DNA of 64,000 nt from Tenodera sinensis (GCA_030765045.1 CM060963.1:120347735-120411734), one strand, 5' to 3'. Positions 17,961 through 31,019 are shown, counted from the first letter of the stretch. Notes: a model not told the origin generated them from the letters alone. Made by a program: numbers and translations.

Positions 17961-20039
17961 TAGAAATAATATATATATATATAAATTCCAGAGACAGCAT
18001 TTTATAAACATTTTTCTAAACTGTTTAAATAAAGAAAGCTAGAAATTTTAAAGCAAAACAGGGAGTAATATTTAGAACAGCACACACGTAAATTTTGCTA
18101 TAGTATGTGGGCGAGAATAGCATCAATTTAAAGTTCATATCCTTAGCTTCAACCTCCATAGCTTTAACTAAAGGTATCACCACAGTTCATCACTCACTGC
18201 GATTAATTGGATCTTGCTATCGCTGTTTTGCAATGGTTCGGAATCACCACCAAGATACTGCTCGTTACGGTAAGATATAGACCAGATGCTTGCTCAAAGT
18301 GATTAAGAAAAGCGCCACAAGATGCCTTATGGCATCTACAGTAAAACCCAAGACTACCAAGTTCCTACCTTAAAGTGATCTTTTGCAGGCCGCCTAGATT
18401 GGAAAACCGCACACTGTGCCCTCGGTTACAACAATGGAAGCTTATTATAGTCGTAGTGTGCAGGCGTTATCGCAACTTGTCCATTGTTAACTCCAAACTT
18501 TATAAACAGGGGCCGCCGACAAAGGTGAAATTTGTCAAAGCAATACAAGCTTATTACATCGCCCAAGTAATAATTTAAATTCACATTATTTTGACTTTTA
18601 ATGTCAGAAATAGACATGATTTTTTAGGGAGCGGGGTCGGGGGGGGGAGCAATTTCCGGGATACTCTCCCGGACCACCCTTTGGATTCATCATTGTGTTT
18701 GCTTCTCTTCCATTTTACTTACCATCCCTATATTTTGGACCTCACTTTTGAAACATTCTGCATGAAATCTAAACTTCAACTTGCAGGGTTGGCAAGATGG
18801 TTCATGCACGCGGACGGACAGTGGGGCAGACGAAGGAAGCTTCGCTAACAGTTGCACCTCCATACATACTCATCTAAAAAGCAGAACTTATAATAACTTG
18901 GAAAGGAACATTTTCTCAAGAATACTGATGTGTTGCTATTGCCAGAAACGTCTGACACACTAACTTAAAAAGCGAGAAAGTTGTCCTTTTCTCGTCGCCA
19001 CTAAAATGTAGGACGAGAAGAAGACGTATTAAATGCAGAGATGCTAGCAAGTCCATTAGCACTGCTGCTAAAATATTCCAAGCAGGAAAGGCGGAAGTAC
19101 AAAGTGACGTTAGAACCACGCTGTTACTTCTTGAGGATGCTTTGCTTTTGTATTATTTCGTACGTGTTATCTTTCGTAGTTCCTCCTCAACTTTTCCGAA
19201 AGTAAACATCTTTAGTTATTCAGTATTCTGCGTGAACATTTCTCTTTGAACCCTGCAAAAAGTGTTATAAAACCTGGAAACTAATTTAGCTTGCTTTCTC
19301 ACTTCTTGGAAGTCAAACAGCATTTTATAGCATATTAAATACCATATAATCAACATTCATTTAAGTTTTTCATTTCAAATAACCTATCGTCCACATTGAC
19401 AAATACGAATTAAGTGTTATATTCATCTGCATTTTCAGGTATTTAGTAGTATTACTTAAATGGAATTACATGAAAATGTGTAAATAATCGCAACCTTTTA
19501 ATATTTTTCATAGATTAACTTAGAGTAGGTATGCGGATTCCATTATCATCAAGATTTTTAAAAAGTATTTTGACTATAAATCGGAATCATATTTAAAAAT
19601 CCTGAGGGGAGACCTAGCTTATACATAGGCTTTAGGGTATACACTGAAGGTGCACAACTCGCGTACTGTGAGATCTATTCCGGCTACCCTCCTAGGACAA
19701 TGGGATAAAATGGAGCTACAGGAGGCACAGGCCGCACGCATGCTGGAAGTCCATAACAATTCTTGACTATGGTAGCCACAAAATTTAATGGCGGCTAAGA
19801 GCGGACTATTACAATTGTTTTCCTTATGTGCAAATGATATTTATATCACCGACTTTACAGCATGATTTCAGAACGTGTTTAACTGTACAACACAGCAAGG
19901 CAAGGCAAAACTATGATTGAATTTAGTATCGACTCACCCGCCATCACAGTTTGCGACAGCTATAAAAGACCGTCCAATTAAGGGCGGTGAACTACCCGTT
20001 CAATCAAGCAGTCCTCAAATGTACACGAGGAATACTGTT
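17961..20039. other. Intergenic, no recognised feature
   Basis: AT-rich DNA with a short (AT)n tract near 17970-17983 and a G-run at about 18639-18648. ORFs are short with no domain I recognise. No supported gene. Confidence 0.5.
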
Positions 20040-20262
20040 TCTTGGAGCAAACATCTGCGCAGCCTCACGCCACTAAATGTTGGAGCACGCCCGAAACAAG
20101 AGAAGAAAACGGAATGAAAGGGAAATGATGGAAGGAGATTGTGGTAGATAAGAAGCCAGCCCAGCATTCGCCTAGCTACCAGGAGAAAAACCCAGAGTCA
20201 GAGTAGGCGGTCGACGAGAATCGAACACAGGACCTCTTGAATGCGAGCCTAACACGTTCCCA
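20040..20262 (-). mobile_element. tRNA-derived SINE
   Basis: On the - strand CTGTGTTCGATTCTCG (20232-20217) matches a B box, with an A-box-like GTTAGGCTCGCATTC head before it. Downstream comes GGGTTTTTCTCCTGG, resembling the TTTTCTCC block of the SINEs at 13288-13576 and 21046-21330. The 3' limit is approximate. Confidence 0.6.
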
Positions 20263-20655
20263 CGTACTCATATGATTCGACCAGCTTATGATACATACAT
20301 GCTGATTATTGCCAGATAGCAGATCACATTTTACTATAGGTATGTTGTGTCCTTGATTGGTAATACGCCACAATTGAATATTGCATTATTCAGAATTGTT
20401 GAAACATGTTCATGCGTAAACATATTTCGAAATATACTTTGAGCACCGTTTTGGTAGCCTCCTCGTGAGTTATGTCAATAATTGGGCATGTAATCTGCCA
20501 CATATCTGCAAAAGGTAGGAGGACATGTTTTTCCAACTTTTCATACATTCTGCAATCATTTCAATAAACACATTCTATTGTCCTACAGGCTAAAAACTTC
20601 AACGCGCCGTATACTGAAGGTTTAAGTCTTAGTTCTAGAGCAGTAAACAAACTGG

Positions 20656-20808
20656 GAAGGTTCTCCAGGTTAAGAGAGGGAAAAATGGAAAAGCTTTTTT
20701 TTAAATTAAACTGGGTTTTATCTCCGTTGGAAGGTTCTCCAGGTTAAGAGAGGGAAAAACTGGAAAAGCTTTTTTTTTTTTAAATTAAACTGGGTTTTAT
20801 CTCCATTG
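20656..20808 (+). repeat. Tandem duplication, about 76 bp x 2
   Basis: Two consecutive near-identical units from GGAAGGTTCTCCAGG to GGTTTTATCTCC, differing mainly in the length of an internal T run (8 against 12). A simple local duplication. Confidence 0.9.
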
Positions 20809-21045
20809 AACAAACAGTACAGAAGCTCCACTAGTAAAGTATGGTTTTACAAGACTCCTGATTTTCTCATTGCATCAAAGTGGAGGTTTGCATGGACTCA
20901 GGTTAAGATTCACAAGGCCTCTCTCCTCTCTCTTTCTTTGTAAAATTGTAGGTATAAATTGAGGACAAGTGGTCGGAGTCGCAATATAGAGCCCCACTCC
21001 TTCCTTATTTAATTTACTTTGCCAAGATAATTACGAGTAAGATAT

Positions 21046-21330
21046 GTGAACTGGGTGATTCCTAGGTGGCTTGGGTTCGATCCCAGGGACCCGCATGTGG
21101 TATTCGTGGTGGACGAAGCGGCGTCTGGGCGGATTTTCTCCGGGAGCTCCGGTTTCCCCCGTCATTCATTCCGCCAATTGCTCCATTATCACCTTTCTAA
21201 TCATCCATTTCGCCTGCATTTCATATAATCCTCTTCCTCACTATCATACCTGGTGCTTGGCTGACCACCTGCTTCCAGGTCTTCACTCAGTCCGGTCCAG
21301 AGGTTCCTCTGCTCCCGCTTGTAAGTTCTA
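21046..21330 (+). mobile_element. tRNA-derived SINE
   Basis: B box GGTTCGATCCC at 21074-21084 in a tRNA-like head, then the body GGATTTTCTCCGGGAGCTCC and TTTCCCCCGTCATTC, then a pyrimidine-rich tail and a purine-rich end (about 21355-21400). The body resembles the conserved central domains described for SINE superfamilies. 21401-22374 is AT-rich DNA with no recognised gene and a T/A low-complexity stretch at 22060-22105. Confidence 0.7.
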
Positions 21331-22374
21331 GGGAATGTAAGTCCTACATAAGGGGAGGGTAATAAGGAAAAGAAGACGAAGAAAAAAGAAGGAGGAGGAG
21401 AACTGGGTGATTACGAGCAAGCATTTCCGCATGGAGAGAGCAAAACACGTGTAGGGTTCGGGATTAATAAAAGGATAATAAAATATGGAATTACATAAAT
21501 TTATGACTGTGTTACCGCTATATCGTAAGAGATGCACCAAATGTGGAATATGTATAGTCATTTTGGCTGAAAATATAACTACCAATTATTGACAATTATA
21601 ATCTACTCTAGTGCTCGGGTTGAGTCCAAAACCCTCGACCCTTGCAGGCCTCTACTGCCGCCTCTTTGATCCCTGACAATGGTGCTGATTGAGTTTTAGA
21701 GTGTTTCACCATTAGTCATTTGAAGATTTGCTGCCCATGTTATTCATAAGAGGCCATTAAACCAGTACATGACTCGCATAACAGCTGACACTACAGGATT
21801 GTGAGTGCATTGCCTGGATCAATATAATTTAAATACTCTAAAACGTACTAAATTTGTGAATTGACATCATTGCTGCTGGTGAACAAAACCTGCTATTTTC
21901 ACTGCAATGACAGAACTGGAATTGTTTGAGCTTGGGCTTTTCAATTACCACAAATGCTTTTGCTGCATCTGTCTTCCAATGGTCAAGTGAGTTGTTATAG
22001 ACACATATACGGGGTAACCCTTAACATTTTTAAAATACCATATTCCTAAACGCAAATTATTTTTTATTTATTTTTTTTATTTATTTATTTTTTTTTTTTA
22101 TATATTTGACAGCTCTTTTTAATTTTTAGAGTTGATTGCGTGTAGTAAGTTTATTAATTATCACCACTTAAACATTTTTTGAAAACCTAAAAATGTATTT
22201 TTCTACAGAACATTTCCCAACTATGTTTACTATTTTAAATATCATTAACGCCTACAGAATGTGAAGACGGGCTTAAAATGAATTTGGCGAAGACCGTGTA
22301 AAACAATTTATAATTGTTACAACGAATTCAAAAGCGATCGATTTTTTATTAGTGATAAGTTTCTTGAAGGACGC

Positions 22375-22505
22375 ATATGAACTGCTGTTATTAATGAAAA
22401 TATTGCTGCAATTCGAACAATGCTTAAAGAAGATCGATGGACATCTTATAAATTTATTCGGGCGACATTAGGCATTGGTATGAGTATAATGCAAAATATT
22501 TACGA
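22375..22505 (+). pseudogene. Mariner-like transposase, helix-turn-helix fragment
   Basis: The + frame reads ENIAAIRTMLKEDRWTSYKF and LGIGMSIMQNI, matching the N-terminal DNA-binding segment of arthropod mariner-like transposases (pattern AVRTMIxEDRRxTYxEI...LGIxMxxIxxIL). It stops at the apparent left edge of the hAT element at about 22506, suggesting the hAT inserted into it, though the right-hand remainder was not found beyond 28622. Confidence 0.6.
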
Positions 22506-23666
22506 TTTTTAGGTGCAAATTTCAGATGAAAAAATGAAGGGAAAAGGTGCTCAAATAAGGTAAAAAAAGGGGGGACAAAAAGGTGCTGGTTTATTCAACT
22601 AATTCAAAAATTTCTCTTTCCTCTATTCCAATTTAATTACAAACAAGTACAACGAATTATCACTCAGAAGAAGGAAAACACGCGAAGCTCTTATACTTCA
22701 AGACATTAAGCATCTCTACATTTTTAAAAGTAAGTCTGTTTCTACTAGGAGATAGAATATATTTGTAGATGCTAAAGTGTCTTTCGACATCCACAGAAAC
22801 CAGCGGGACAAATCTTGTATTCACCCGGAATGGCAATGCTACAGATGTGGCGAAATCCTCAATATCCGGATTCTTCTGAAGACTAAACTCAAGTTTGTCT
22901 TTGGCAAAGCCATCTAACTGTTCCCTTCGCTTTTTCCAAACCTTGTTCTTCTAATAGTTTAATAACTGTCAGGTACTTGTAACTATGGATACAATATAGT
23001 TCTGTCTGCAAATTATGCATTTTCTCCGGTAACAGAAGTTGCTGTGCCTTGAAAGTTGCACATGCGTCGGCTGGATCCAAAGAAAACACATATTCTTTAA
23101 TTTTGTCAAAATCCTCACACAACATAGCAGCACACTCGATCCAAGATCCCCAGCGAGTGATTGATGACCGGAAAATTTGGAAGGGGCAGGCCAGCGGTTT
23201 CCTTGCAGACCACAACACGATCCGGTAGAATCTTCTTCAAGGCAAAGATGAACTGATTTGCGATGTCGTATTCGTTCCTTATGGATTCACAAACCCTGTA
23301 AAGGGCATGAACCAAGCATGCTATATGCTTCAACTTAGAAAATAAAGGCTTCAATTGGTTAACAGCTGAAACCATGTATGGAGCCTGGTCCGTAACCACA
23401 AGAACTTTTTCAAACTCGATACCAGCAGGCCAGAGTTGTTGACAAAGGTTCATAATTATTGATTGCATTACTGTACTGACATTGGCTTTCTGCAGCTCAT
23501 ATATTTTTAACATGGGCTTAACTTTCTCCCCTGCTAAGAGAAAAACTAAAATGTCCAAACCATACCGCTACGTTTATGGTTTCATCCACAATGATTCCCA
23601 CATCGCAGACACCTTTTCCTTGATTCTTTGTATGGTTTCTTGGTAAACAGGCTCCATGTAGTTTTG

Positions 23667-25373
23667 TACTTTCTCTACAGGTAAGTAGAGAAAACACTGT
23701 ATTCCACCTAAAAATTCGATGCCGAGATTTCACCGGAAATATGCTTTGAGGCCCCCTGAATAAAAAAAAAAAAATAAAAAAAAAATTAAAAAAAAAAAAA
23801 AATAAAAATAAAAAAAAAAAAAAACATTTTTAGAAAAAGGTCGGTGTGTGTGTGTGTCGACAGCATAACTCAAAAACGAAAAGTCGGTTAAAAACCAAAG
23901 TTGATATTTAAGTTTGATGTCTTTCAAGGATGCGACACGAAGATTTTACAGAAAATAGCCCAACCCTAAATTACCCTTTACATGGGAAATGTTACGAAAA
24001 TTTTGATTTTCTTGTAAATGGCTCTAATGAAATGTATATTTTGAATTTTCTCCCTATCGTCTATGTAGTCCTGTTTAGTCTGGATAACTTTTGAATAACT
24101 CGTAAACCGTAAGAGACAAAATCTTACTATACAAAAAATGTGGATCTTGATAAAACACAGTTTATGTATAAATACATTTTTTGTAGAGTGAACCATCTCG
24201 GAGATATTCCTTGTTATGTGTGTCAGTTTCGGAAAACTTAAAGCTTTCGTGAAATTGAACATCGTTGTTCATTTTTACTTTCTCTACTGGTAAGTAGGGG
24301 AAGTATTGTATTCCACCCAAAAATTCGATGTCGAGATTTCACCGGAAATATATGTTTTGAGACCCCCTGAATCCAAAAAAAGAATTTTTAGAAGAAGGTC
24401 CGTGTGTGTGTCTGTGTCAGTCTGTCAGTCTGTGGACAGCATAGCTCAAAAACGAAAAGTCGATTAAAAACCAAAGTTGGTATTTAAGTTTAATGTGTTT
24501 CAAGGATGCGACACGAAGATTTTGAAGAAAATAGCCCCACCCTAAACTACCCTTTACATGGAAAATTTTTCGAAAATTTTGATTTTCTTGAAAATGGCTC
24601 TAACGATTTTGATTAAAATGTCATATGTTTGAGATATTTGGATGACAAATGAAATGTATATCTTGAATTTTCTGGATATAGCCCCTGTAGTCGTATTTAT
24701 TCTGGACGACTTTTGCATAACTGGTAAACCGTTAGCGATAGACCAAATTATACTCTACAAAAAAAGTAGATCTTGCTAAAATACACAATTTATGTCTCAA
24801 TAAATTTTCTTGTAGGATGAACCATTTCGGAGATATTCCTTGTTATGTGTGTGAGTTTCGGAAAACTTAGAACTTTCGTGAAATGGATCATCGTTGTTCA
24901 TTTTTTTATATGTTAAGTGTGCAAAGACAACAGAATCTCAAACATTTGACTATCGCACAAAGCCTACTGTATTCTAACATTCCCCTTGCACCTACAAGGA
25001 AATAAGAAATAAGGTAATTTGTACAAATGTGTATCTCAACTATCAAGAAAGAAGATATAGGAATAAGAGTTTGTAAGAATGGTTAGTACAAGAGTAGAGA
25101 AAGTCATGTGAGTGCAACACATCAGATTTTTTTTATATGTTAAGCCTGCAAAGAGAACGGGATCTCAAAGCTTTAAAAGATTTGACTATCGCTCAAAGCC
25201 TACTGTATCCCCGTATTACCATATTCCCCTTGCACCTACAAGGAAATAAGCAATAATACATTTCTGTAAATGTTTAGCTCAACTAACACGAAGAAGATAT
25301 AGGAATAAGAGTTCTTAAGAGTGGTTAGTGCAAGAGTAGAGAAAGTCATGTAAGTGCAACACATCAGATTTTT
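23667..25373 (+). repeat. R830 repeat array (partial, full, extra tail)
   Basis: A first unit lacking its tail (23667-24275) is followed head to tail by a full unit (24276-25130, starting TACTTTCTCTACTGGTAAG) and a third, tail-only unit (25131-25373). Both tails end CAACACATCAGATTTTT. An internal A run after the CCCCCTGAAT motif is long in the first unit (about 23762-23824) and short in the second. The array lies inside the outer hAT gene. An antisense peptide (KYQLWFLTDFSFLSYAV) recurs in other R830 copies, but I do not recognise it. Confidence 0.85.
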
Positions 25374-25504
25374 CTTAAAGTACTCTCATTCGGCATTGAC
25401 ATCTTTGTGTATTTTTCAAGAAATCCCTTGAAGGCTGGATGGTTCACCTTATTGAGAGGAATGCCTGCTTGTGTAAGAGCTGCGCACAACTCAATGCTGA
25501 TTAC

Positions 25505-27649
25505 TAGAGCAACCCACATTATGCTTTATCTTTTTGATATCTTTATGCTTTATTTTTTATAATGTATTCCTTTCATACAAATAAACTTCAGTAACTTAAA
25601 TGATTTCTTTTTCGAGACAGTAAAACAAGTTTCTTACATAAAGTTACACATGAACACACTACAATTAAAGAACAAAGCTAAAGAATGAAAATCTAGTCAT
25701 CCGTGTCATTCTCAGTCTCTGTACCACGTTCTGAGGTTGATTAATTGCAAGTTTCAGGTGAGATTCAAGATTTTCTTCTGTGAGACATGGCCGTTTAGAA
25801 TTTAAAATCCAATTGAGCTTAGAAAAGCTTCTCTCAACCGAAGCAGACGATGGGGTATCATCATTGCCTTCATTGCTAGCTTACTTATTGTAGGTATCTT
25901 AGTGGAATGTTTCTGCCAGAAGGATAAAGCAGTAGTAGAATACAAATTTTCTTCTTTTACCATTGCTGCATATGTTGATATTTCTTCCAATGTGTCTTCT
26001 TCCAATCTTCCAATCAGTGTTAGAGAAGCGTTTCAGTTCACCTGAAGTGAAGATGAAATAAATCTGCTCAGGAACGGCTAATGTTGCATCCAAATCCTGA
26101 ACTTCCTTCCAGAAGCTTTTTGCAGCATGGCGTCCATTCATATACATCTCATACTTTTTACATGATACACCAGAACTTTGAAGCATATGCAGAACTGAGG
26201 ACAGACTAAGCCAGGTCTTTGTTGCATCAGCGTTGTTTGATTCCAAGACCTGAATTTGTTTACAAATACCATCACAGATTTCAGATATAGTTCTAAGTTG
26301 AAGGGTTTTATTTTCAATTAGTCGTTTTAAATTTGTTACAGCAGCACTACCTTCACCATCTTCCAGATCGATCCAACGTGTAACTGCATTGAAATTGATG
26401 CTGTGATATTTTCCTGCTTTCAACCATGTGCCCCAACGAGTGATTACAGGGACTGGAGGTAGATCAGGTGCTTCTGATTCTTTTAAGCATTCCAGTAATC
26501 TCTCTTCTGGCTGGAGTTTTCACTAAAGCTGTCTTAACAGCTGCAATGAATTCATCAGCAATATTGAGCTCAAATCTAATCTCTTCAGCACAAAGATGCA
26601 ACTCCAGCCAATCGCCTGCCAGCAGAAAGCATATACTTTGCACTGTCCGAAATAAGAGCAATAAAATTAGACCTGTGAACACCAATAAGATCTAGTGTAT
26701 CAAGTATTAAATTTACTATTACATCAGTATTGCAATGTTGTACAATTTTGGTTTTTACAAGATGGGGTTTCTCGCCCAAAACACCCAATGGAGCAACAAG
26801 AATATTCACCACCTTACGATTATTTATATCTGTCGTTTTGTCAACCACTAGATAAACAGATTTTCCCTCACATTTTGACTTGGTTTCCTGAAGGTCTTCT
26901 TCAGCACACTTGACAAGATATCTTCTGAAAGTGTTTTCACTGGGAGCCGGTTTCATATTTGTAGCTGTTGCTATCCACTGGTGAAACTGTTCGTTGCGGA
27001 AGACATGAAATGGAATACCAGCAGAAGTGAACGCTTTGACCATTTCTTTCATATTATTCTTTGAATTTTCCATACGCTGCCACACGAGGTATGCTGCTAG
27101 GACTGCCTGAGGTTGAACAATGTCCATAACTTTGTTTCCGAAATTTGTGTTTAAAACTTTCCACATGCTTTTGCACAATGGACTTCTTTTCAAATTAATG
27201 CTCTCTGAACATAAGGTACACAATAGTTTTCCCTTTTCAGCCACAAAATGATCTGTGGGAAACTCACGAACCCTTTGAATTGCATTGACAGCAGTTTTTG
27301 TCATGCTGATGTTCAACAGATATGAACTGCTCAGATTCAGATTGTATACTGATCATAAAACCATTAAACTTCACGCACAAGTTTATTGTTGGAATTGTTG
27401 ATGGAAGCTATGTTTAATTTCTGCATTGAATCTATTTTTGGAAATTAACTGTCAGTTTAAAATCTAAGAATTGTACTTTAAATTACATATTGTGCTTTTA
27501 TGCTTTATTTTTTAAAATTATGCTTTATTGTGCTTTTAAAACTTATTTATTCCTAAATCTTAGACCCCCAAAGTCACGTTCTGGGTAGCAACCACATATC
27601 AAAAGCTCTGTTATGCTTTTTATGCTTATTGTGCTTTTGGGTTGCACTA
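25505..27649 (-). mobile_element. hAT element (inner) with 8-bp target duplication
   Basis: The ends are TAGAGCAACCCA (25505) and TGGGTTGCACTA (ending 27649). The flanks are exact 8-bp direct repeats CTGATTAC at 25497-25504 and 27650-27657. Subterminal TATGCTTTAT/TGTGCTTTTA repeats occur at both ends (about 25529-25560 and 27480-27540). Length is 2,145 bp. The insertion point is inside the outer hAT transposase gene. Confidence 0.92.
25690..27316 (-). pseudogene. Inner hAT transposase, CGGBP1-like
   Basis: It starts MNISMTKTAVNAIQRVREF with a BED-like finger (GKLLCTLCSESINLKRS), then AGIPFHVFRNEQFHQW, PSENTFRRYL, a DKTTDINNRKVVNILVAPLG catalytic-core block and SRSNFIALISDSAKYM-like sequence (26585-27316). 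Downstream pieces in other frames read VTRWIDLEDGEG (about 26360), SFWQKHSTKIPTISKLA (about 25900) and the dimerisation motif SVERSFSKLNWILNSKRP (about 25830). At least three frameshifts separate the blocks. The paired terminal repeats and target duplication are better preserved than the gene. Confidence 0.78.
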
Positions 27650-29049
27650 CTGATTACCTTAAAATTTTGGCTTTTTGAAGAACTCTGTTGAAACGCATTT
27701 TGTAACAGAGTCTGCCGCGATTTGTTTGCCTGAAAAGTCTTGCTCATTTGATACTTAGAGCTGGAAATGTACTGTTTGATGCGATCTCGCTGGTGTTTTT
27801 CATCTAACGAAATTCCTGAATGGGTAAATAGTACATCGAATAACAGCTCCATCTGTGTCTATGAAATCTTGTTTGAATTCCTGAGCCAGAATAGTAAGTA
27901 ATGTAACATGGTAAAATCTAGTAATACACTCGTTTAGTAATGTAAAAAAGGACTAACACCAGTTCTCTTGCTAACTCAATGTGACTGTTACACAACTCAT
28001 TCACTTGCTGTCCACTCTTATATAACACCGCGGTAATTACCAGAATGTTCTCATTTATGTTGGAACTTCTGTCTCAGCGATTTCTAGTAGCGTCAAGCAG
28101 AACCCAGAGTCAATAATAATTCTTGGAACTACGCGTGTACGGTTACTACTGTCTGTGCGTGACGACGTCTGTCACAGTAACAAACTCACATTTACGAACA
28201 GTAGGCTACTGATTCTGGCGAATTTAAAAGGATAGAATGATATACAATGACAATGAGTCATTGTCAGTTACATTATTACGGGCTGCTTTATAGCGGTAAA
28301 GCAATAGAAAGAGGATTTGTTGTACACAATTATTTTCCATTGTTGTAGGTTTGATTTCAACTCCCGCGCAGCGTTTATTGAGTCAGGCTTACTCTTCACA
28401 TGTTCACAGCACGCTGAGTAGATGTTAATTAAAAGTTAAATATTTTATACTGATTAAAATCATAGGAAGGAAACTTAAAAGAAAAAGCCCCCTTTTTCTT
28501 TATGGGCATGATTGGGGGGGAAAAGGGATAAAGGTACCCAAAAAGGGTAAAAGTTGCATGAAAAAATGTATGCTCAAATTTAGCCTAAGAAAAAAGGTGC
28601 GCACCTAAAAATCCTAACCCTGGTTATTACCATTTATATAATCTTTCTTTAAAAAGTTGATAATTTATGGTAGTCATTTTTATGGAAATGAATTAAAAAG
28701 TGTTATTCCTATTACCTTATTACACTCTGAGGTATTCTGCAATCTGTGATATGGCATACTGACTTATGTGTGTTATGCTTACATAGCAGGTATCCCAATT
28801 CTCTTTTATTTGTACCAACACATCATAAGAATACAGGTGTCCTAAAAACAAAACACTGACAACGCTTAGTACATTGTACGGTACAGCAAACTGATCTGTT
28901 TCCAAATAAGAACTCCTGTCCGGAAATGCACGGTTTGCACGCTGTAGCGCATTGAAGTGAGATGGATGTACGTTCACATTTCGTCAATAAACCCAACATC
29001 GAGCTGTCTACATTACAAACGAGCTTCGAACTGTGTACCTCCTAGTCAT

Positions 29050-29310
29050 TGCTCCTACCTATATCGGCGGTGGTGAGCCTGGTGACCCAATACTTGCGAT
29101 TGTGTTTGAAGATTTTCAATCGCTCCGTGGACTCGATCCATAAGGTCCTCCACTAATGGTACAAGAGTGCCATACACCATATTCTGCATACAACTGCACA
29201 GAAAATAGCTGAGAGGTGTCAGATCTGGTGACCGTGCTGGCCATAGAAATGGTACACCTCTACCAATCCATTGATTTGGATATACGACGTTAAGGTGATT
29301 CCACACATTT
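29050..29310 (-). pseudogene. Mariner-like transposase fragment (WIGRG...SPDLTP type)
   Basis: The - frame reads VVYPNQWIGRGVPFLWPARS then SPDLTPLSYFLCSCMQNMVY and VEDLMDRVHGAIEN. It matches the third catalytic block of an arthropod mariner-like family whose usual motif is SPDLTPLDFFLWG. The catalytic Asp is Ser here, so it is inactive. Sequence continuing to about 29450 on the same strand may be its upstream part but is too decayed to follow. Confidence 0.75.
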
Positions 29311-31019
29311 ACATCAAAGTGTGCTGGAGCTCAATTCCACCACTTCAGCAACTGCGAACTGGCACATGTCGCACTGCTGTTAAAACGTTAATGTACTGGA
29401 AACTACACAAGTAACGCAGTAAGATGCGCACCAAGGACTCTGGAGGAATTTAGCGCATGTGGAAGAATGTTACTATACTCAGGTCGTTCATCCCAGTACA
29501 CAGGTGGCTAAAGAGTTGCCTTGGGCTCGTATTAATATACCAAAACGAATGTTAACAAATTGTTACAACCGCTCGTTCTCAAACCTCTCCAACATCCAAA
29601 CCTGCATTTGTGGATAGATGTTCCTATTTGAAAACGGACCACTTTGCCATCCCGCACAGCATACTAAGCGTTGTCAGTGTTCTGGAATTTCTAATTATAC
29701 AAATAAAGGTTTACAGTGTTCGAGCTTATTTGAAGTTGTCATAATTCTATCTTTTTCGAATCCTTCATATTTCTTTTATTATAGGACGACTGCCCCATAA
29801 TACTATTCCATATCTAAATATACATTGAAAGAATGAAAAATAGACCATTTGTAGGGATTCTTTTAGAACTGCTGTTTTTAGGTTATCTAAGAGAAATACC
29901 ATCAGTGGCGGTTCCTGGGTGATCGCATACTCGCAACTGCACACCCAGTAATTTTTTCCTGTATGTGTATATGTATTTACCTCTATGGACATACATACGA
30001 GAAGTCGAATGTCGAACTTTTCATATGAACTTGTTCGTTTAATTTTCCCGCACCCTCTTTACCAAATGTCAGCGCATTTAGCCAACAAGTTGTAGAAACG
30101 CATAAACCGGATTTTGCGACTGGTGAAGGAACCTTTAGGGTGAGGAGTCGCAGGGAAGAGCTTGTATTAAGGAATATGGCTTCTTAAAGCAGCATGGTCG
30201 ACAAAGGAAAAACGTGATTGTTACCGCGCAAGCGCACTGCGTTCTCCAAGTCTTGTTTTCTTTGCTACGAGTATTTACTTCCCTCTACTTTAGCGGAAGT
30301 TGAATAACACCTGCTAGTCAACTTGACGTTTCTAAATATGTGACCATTTTCTATATTAAAATGACTTATGTTACTATTGTTAACACAGTTGCATCTAATT
30401 TTATTAAACCATTATAAATGCACATAATTACTCTTCATGTCGCAATTTGCTAAGGCCAATATTTTAGTATGGAATAGTTATCCTGTTTCAGTGTTTATTA
30501 TTTTTTATGTTGGTGTTTCTGGCAGCAAACTGCATGCAGTTGTCTGCTCATAGCGGGCAATTTGAGTATATGAAAGTGTGGAGATTAACATGGCGAAACT
30601 GAAGGAGATGAATCTTTTGGGTTTACTCTTAGAAGAGCTGTTTTCCGTGCTTATTTGCGAGTGAAAGAAACAGCATCCGGACAAATAATGGTTGTTGTGA
30701 TATTGGTCATTTAAAACAAAAATATAGCAAAACATGAGAGCTCAATTGGCCACATGAATTGCGAATTAGAACTGTGTGGTGTGTGTCAGAGAAAGAGAGT
30801 AAAGGTGGGGAAGATGCTGCACATCCACTGTGACAAGTCACGAGCCGCCACTGAAAACCATACATAATTTATTATATACCAAATCAATAAGTGGGTTCCC
30901 TGTTTATCAATTACGATACCAAGAAGTTTCACATTCTCAGTCTACATTTACATGTTTTAAATTAAAGGTGTTTTGTGACTTGCTGACATTCATAAGGAAG
31001 CTTAAAGTTTGAGCTTGTT
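29311..31019. other. Intergenic, no recognised feature
   Basis: AT-rich DNA with only short ORFs. I see no domain, tRNA-like box or terminal repeat that I can support. Confidence 0.45.

Larger units (their letters stand above)
22660..27852 (-). pseudogene. Outer hAT transposase (interrupted)
   Basis: Segment 1 (27852-27650) starts MELLFDVLF and resembles the zinc-finger N-terminus of CGGBP1-like hAT proteins. It joins in frame to segment 2 (25496-25374) through K-V-I-S-I-E-L-C, which continues LTQAGIPLNKVNHPAF and PNESTLRK. Segment 3 (23665-22660) resumes at NYMEPVYQETIQRIKEK, has the VTDQAPYMVSAVNQLKPLF and HIACLVHALYRVCE blocks, ITRWGSW, and ends in the dimerisation region FVPLVSVDVERHFSIYK (about 22750). 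A stop and a frameshift near 23560-23600 and others near 22890 break it. Function would be cut-and-paste transposition. Confidence 0.72.
22506..28622 (-). mobile_element. hAT element (outer), split by two insertions
   Basis: The right terminus on the - strand is CAGGGTTAGGATTTTTAGGTGC (28622 down to about 28601). The left end at about 22506 retains GATTTTTAGGTGC. The transposase reads from 27852 down to about 22660 in three segments, separated by an inner hAT (25505-27649) and an R830 array (23667-25373). Without those inserts the element is about 2.26 kb, ordinary for hAT. Confidence 0.75.

Noticed and set aside
23762..23824. A-rich run as a retroelement poly(A) tail
   Set aside because: It lies at a fixed internal position in all R830 copies, so it is an expanded internal tract, not a 3' end.
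28228..28270. Near-palindrome TGACAATGAGTCATTGTCA as a regulatory site
   Set aside because: A single short palindrome inside decayed hAT sequence, with no supporting context.
30505..30735. 76-codon - strand ORF as a small gene
   Set aside because: Short, no motif, no neighbouring coding signal.
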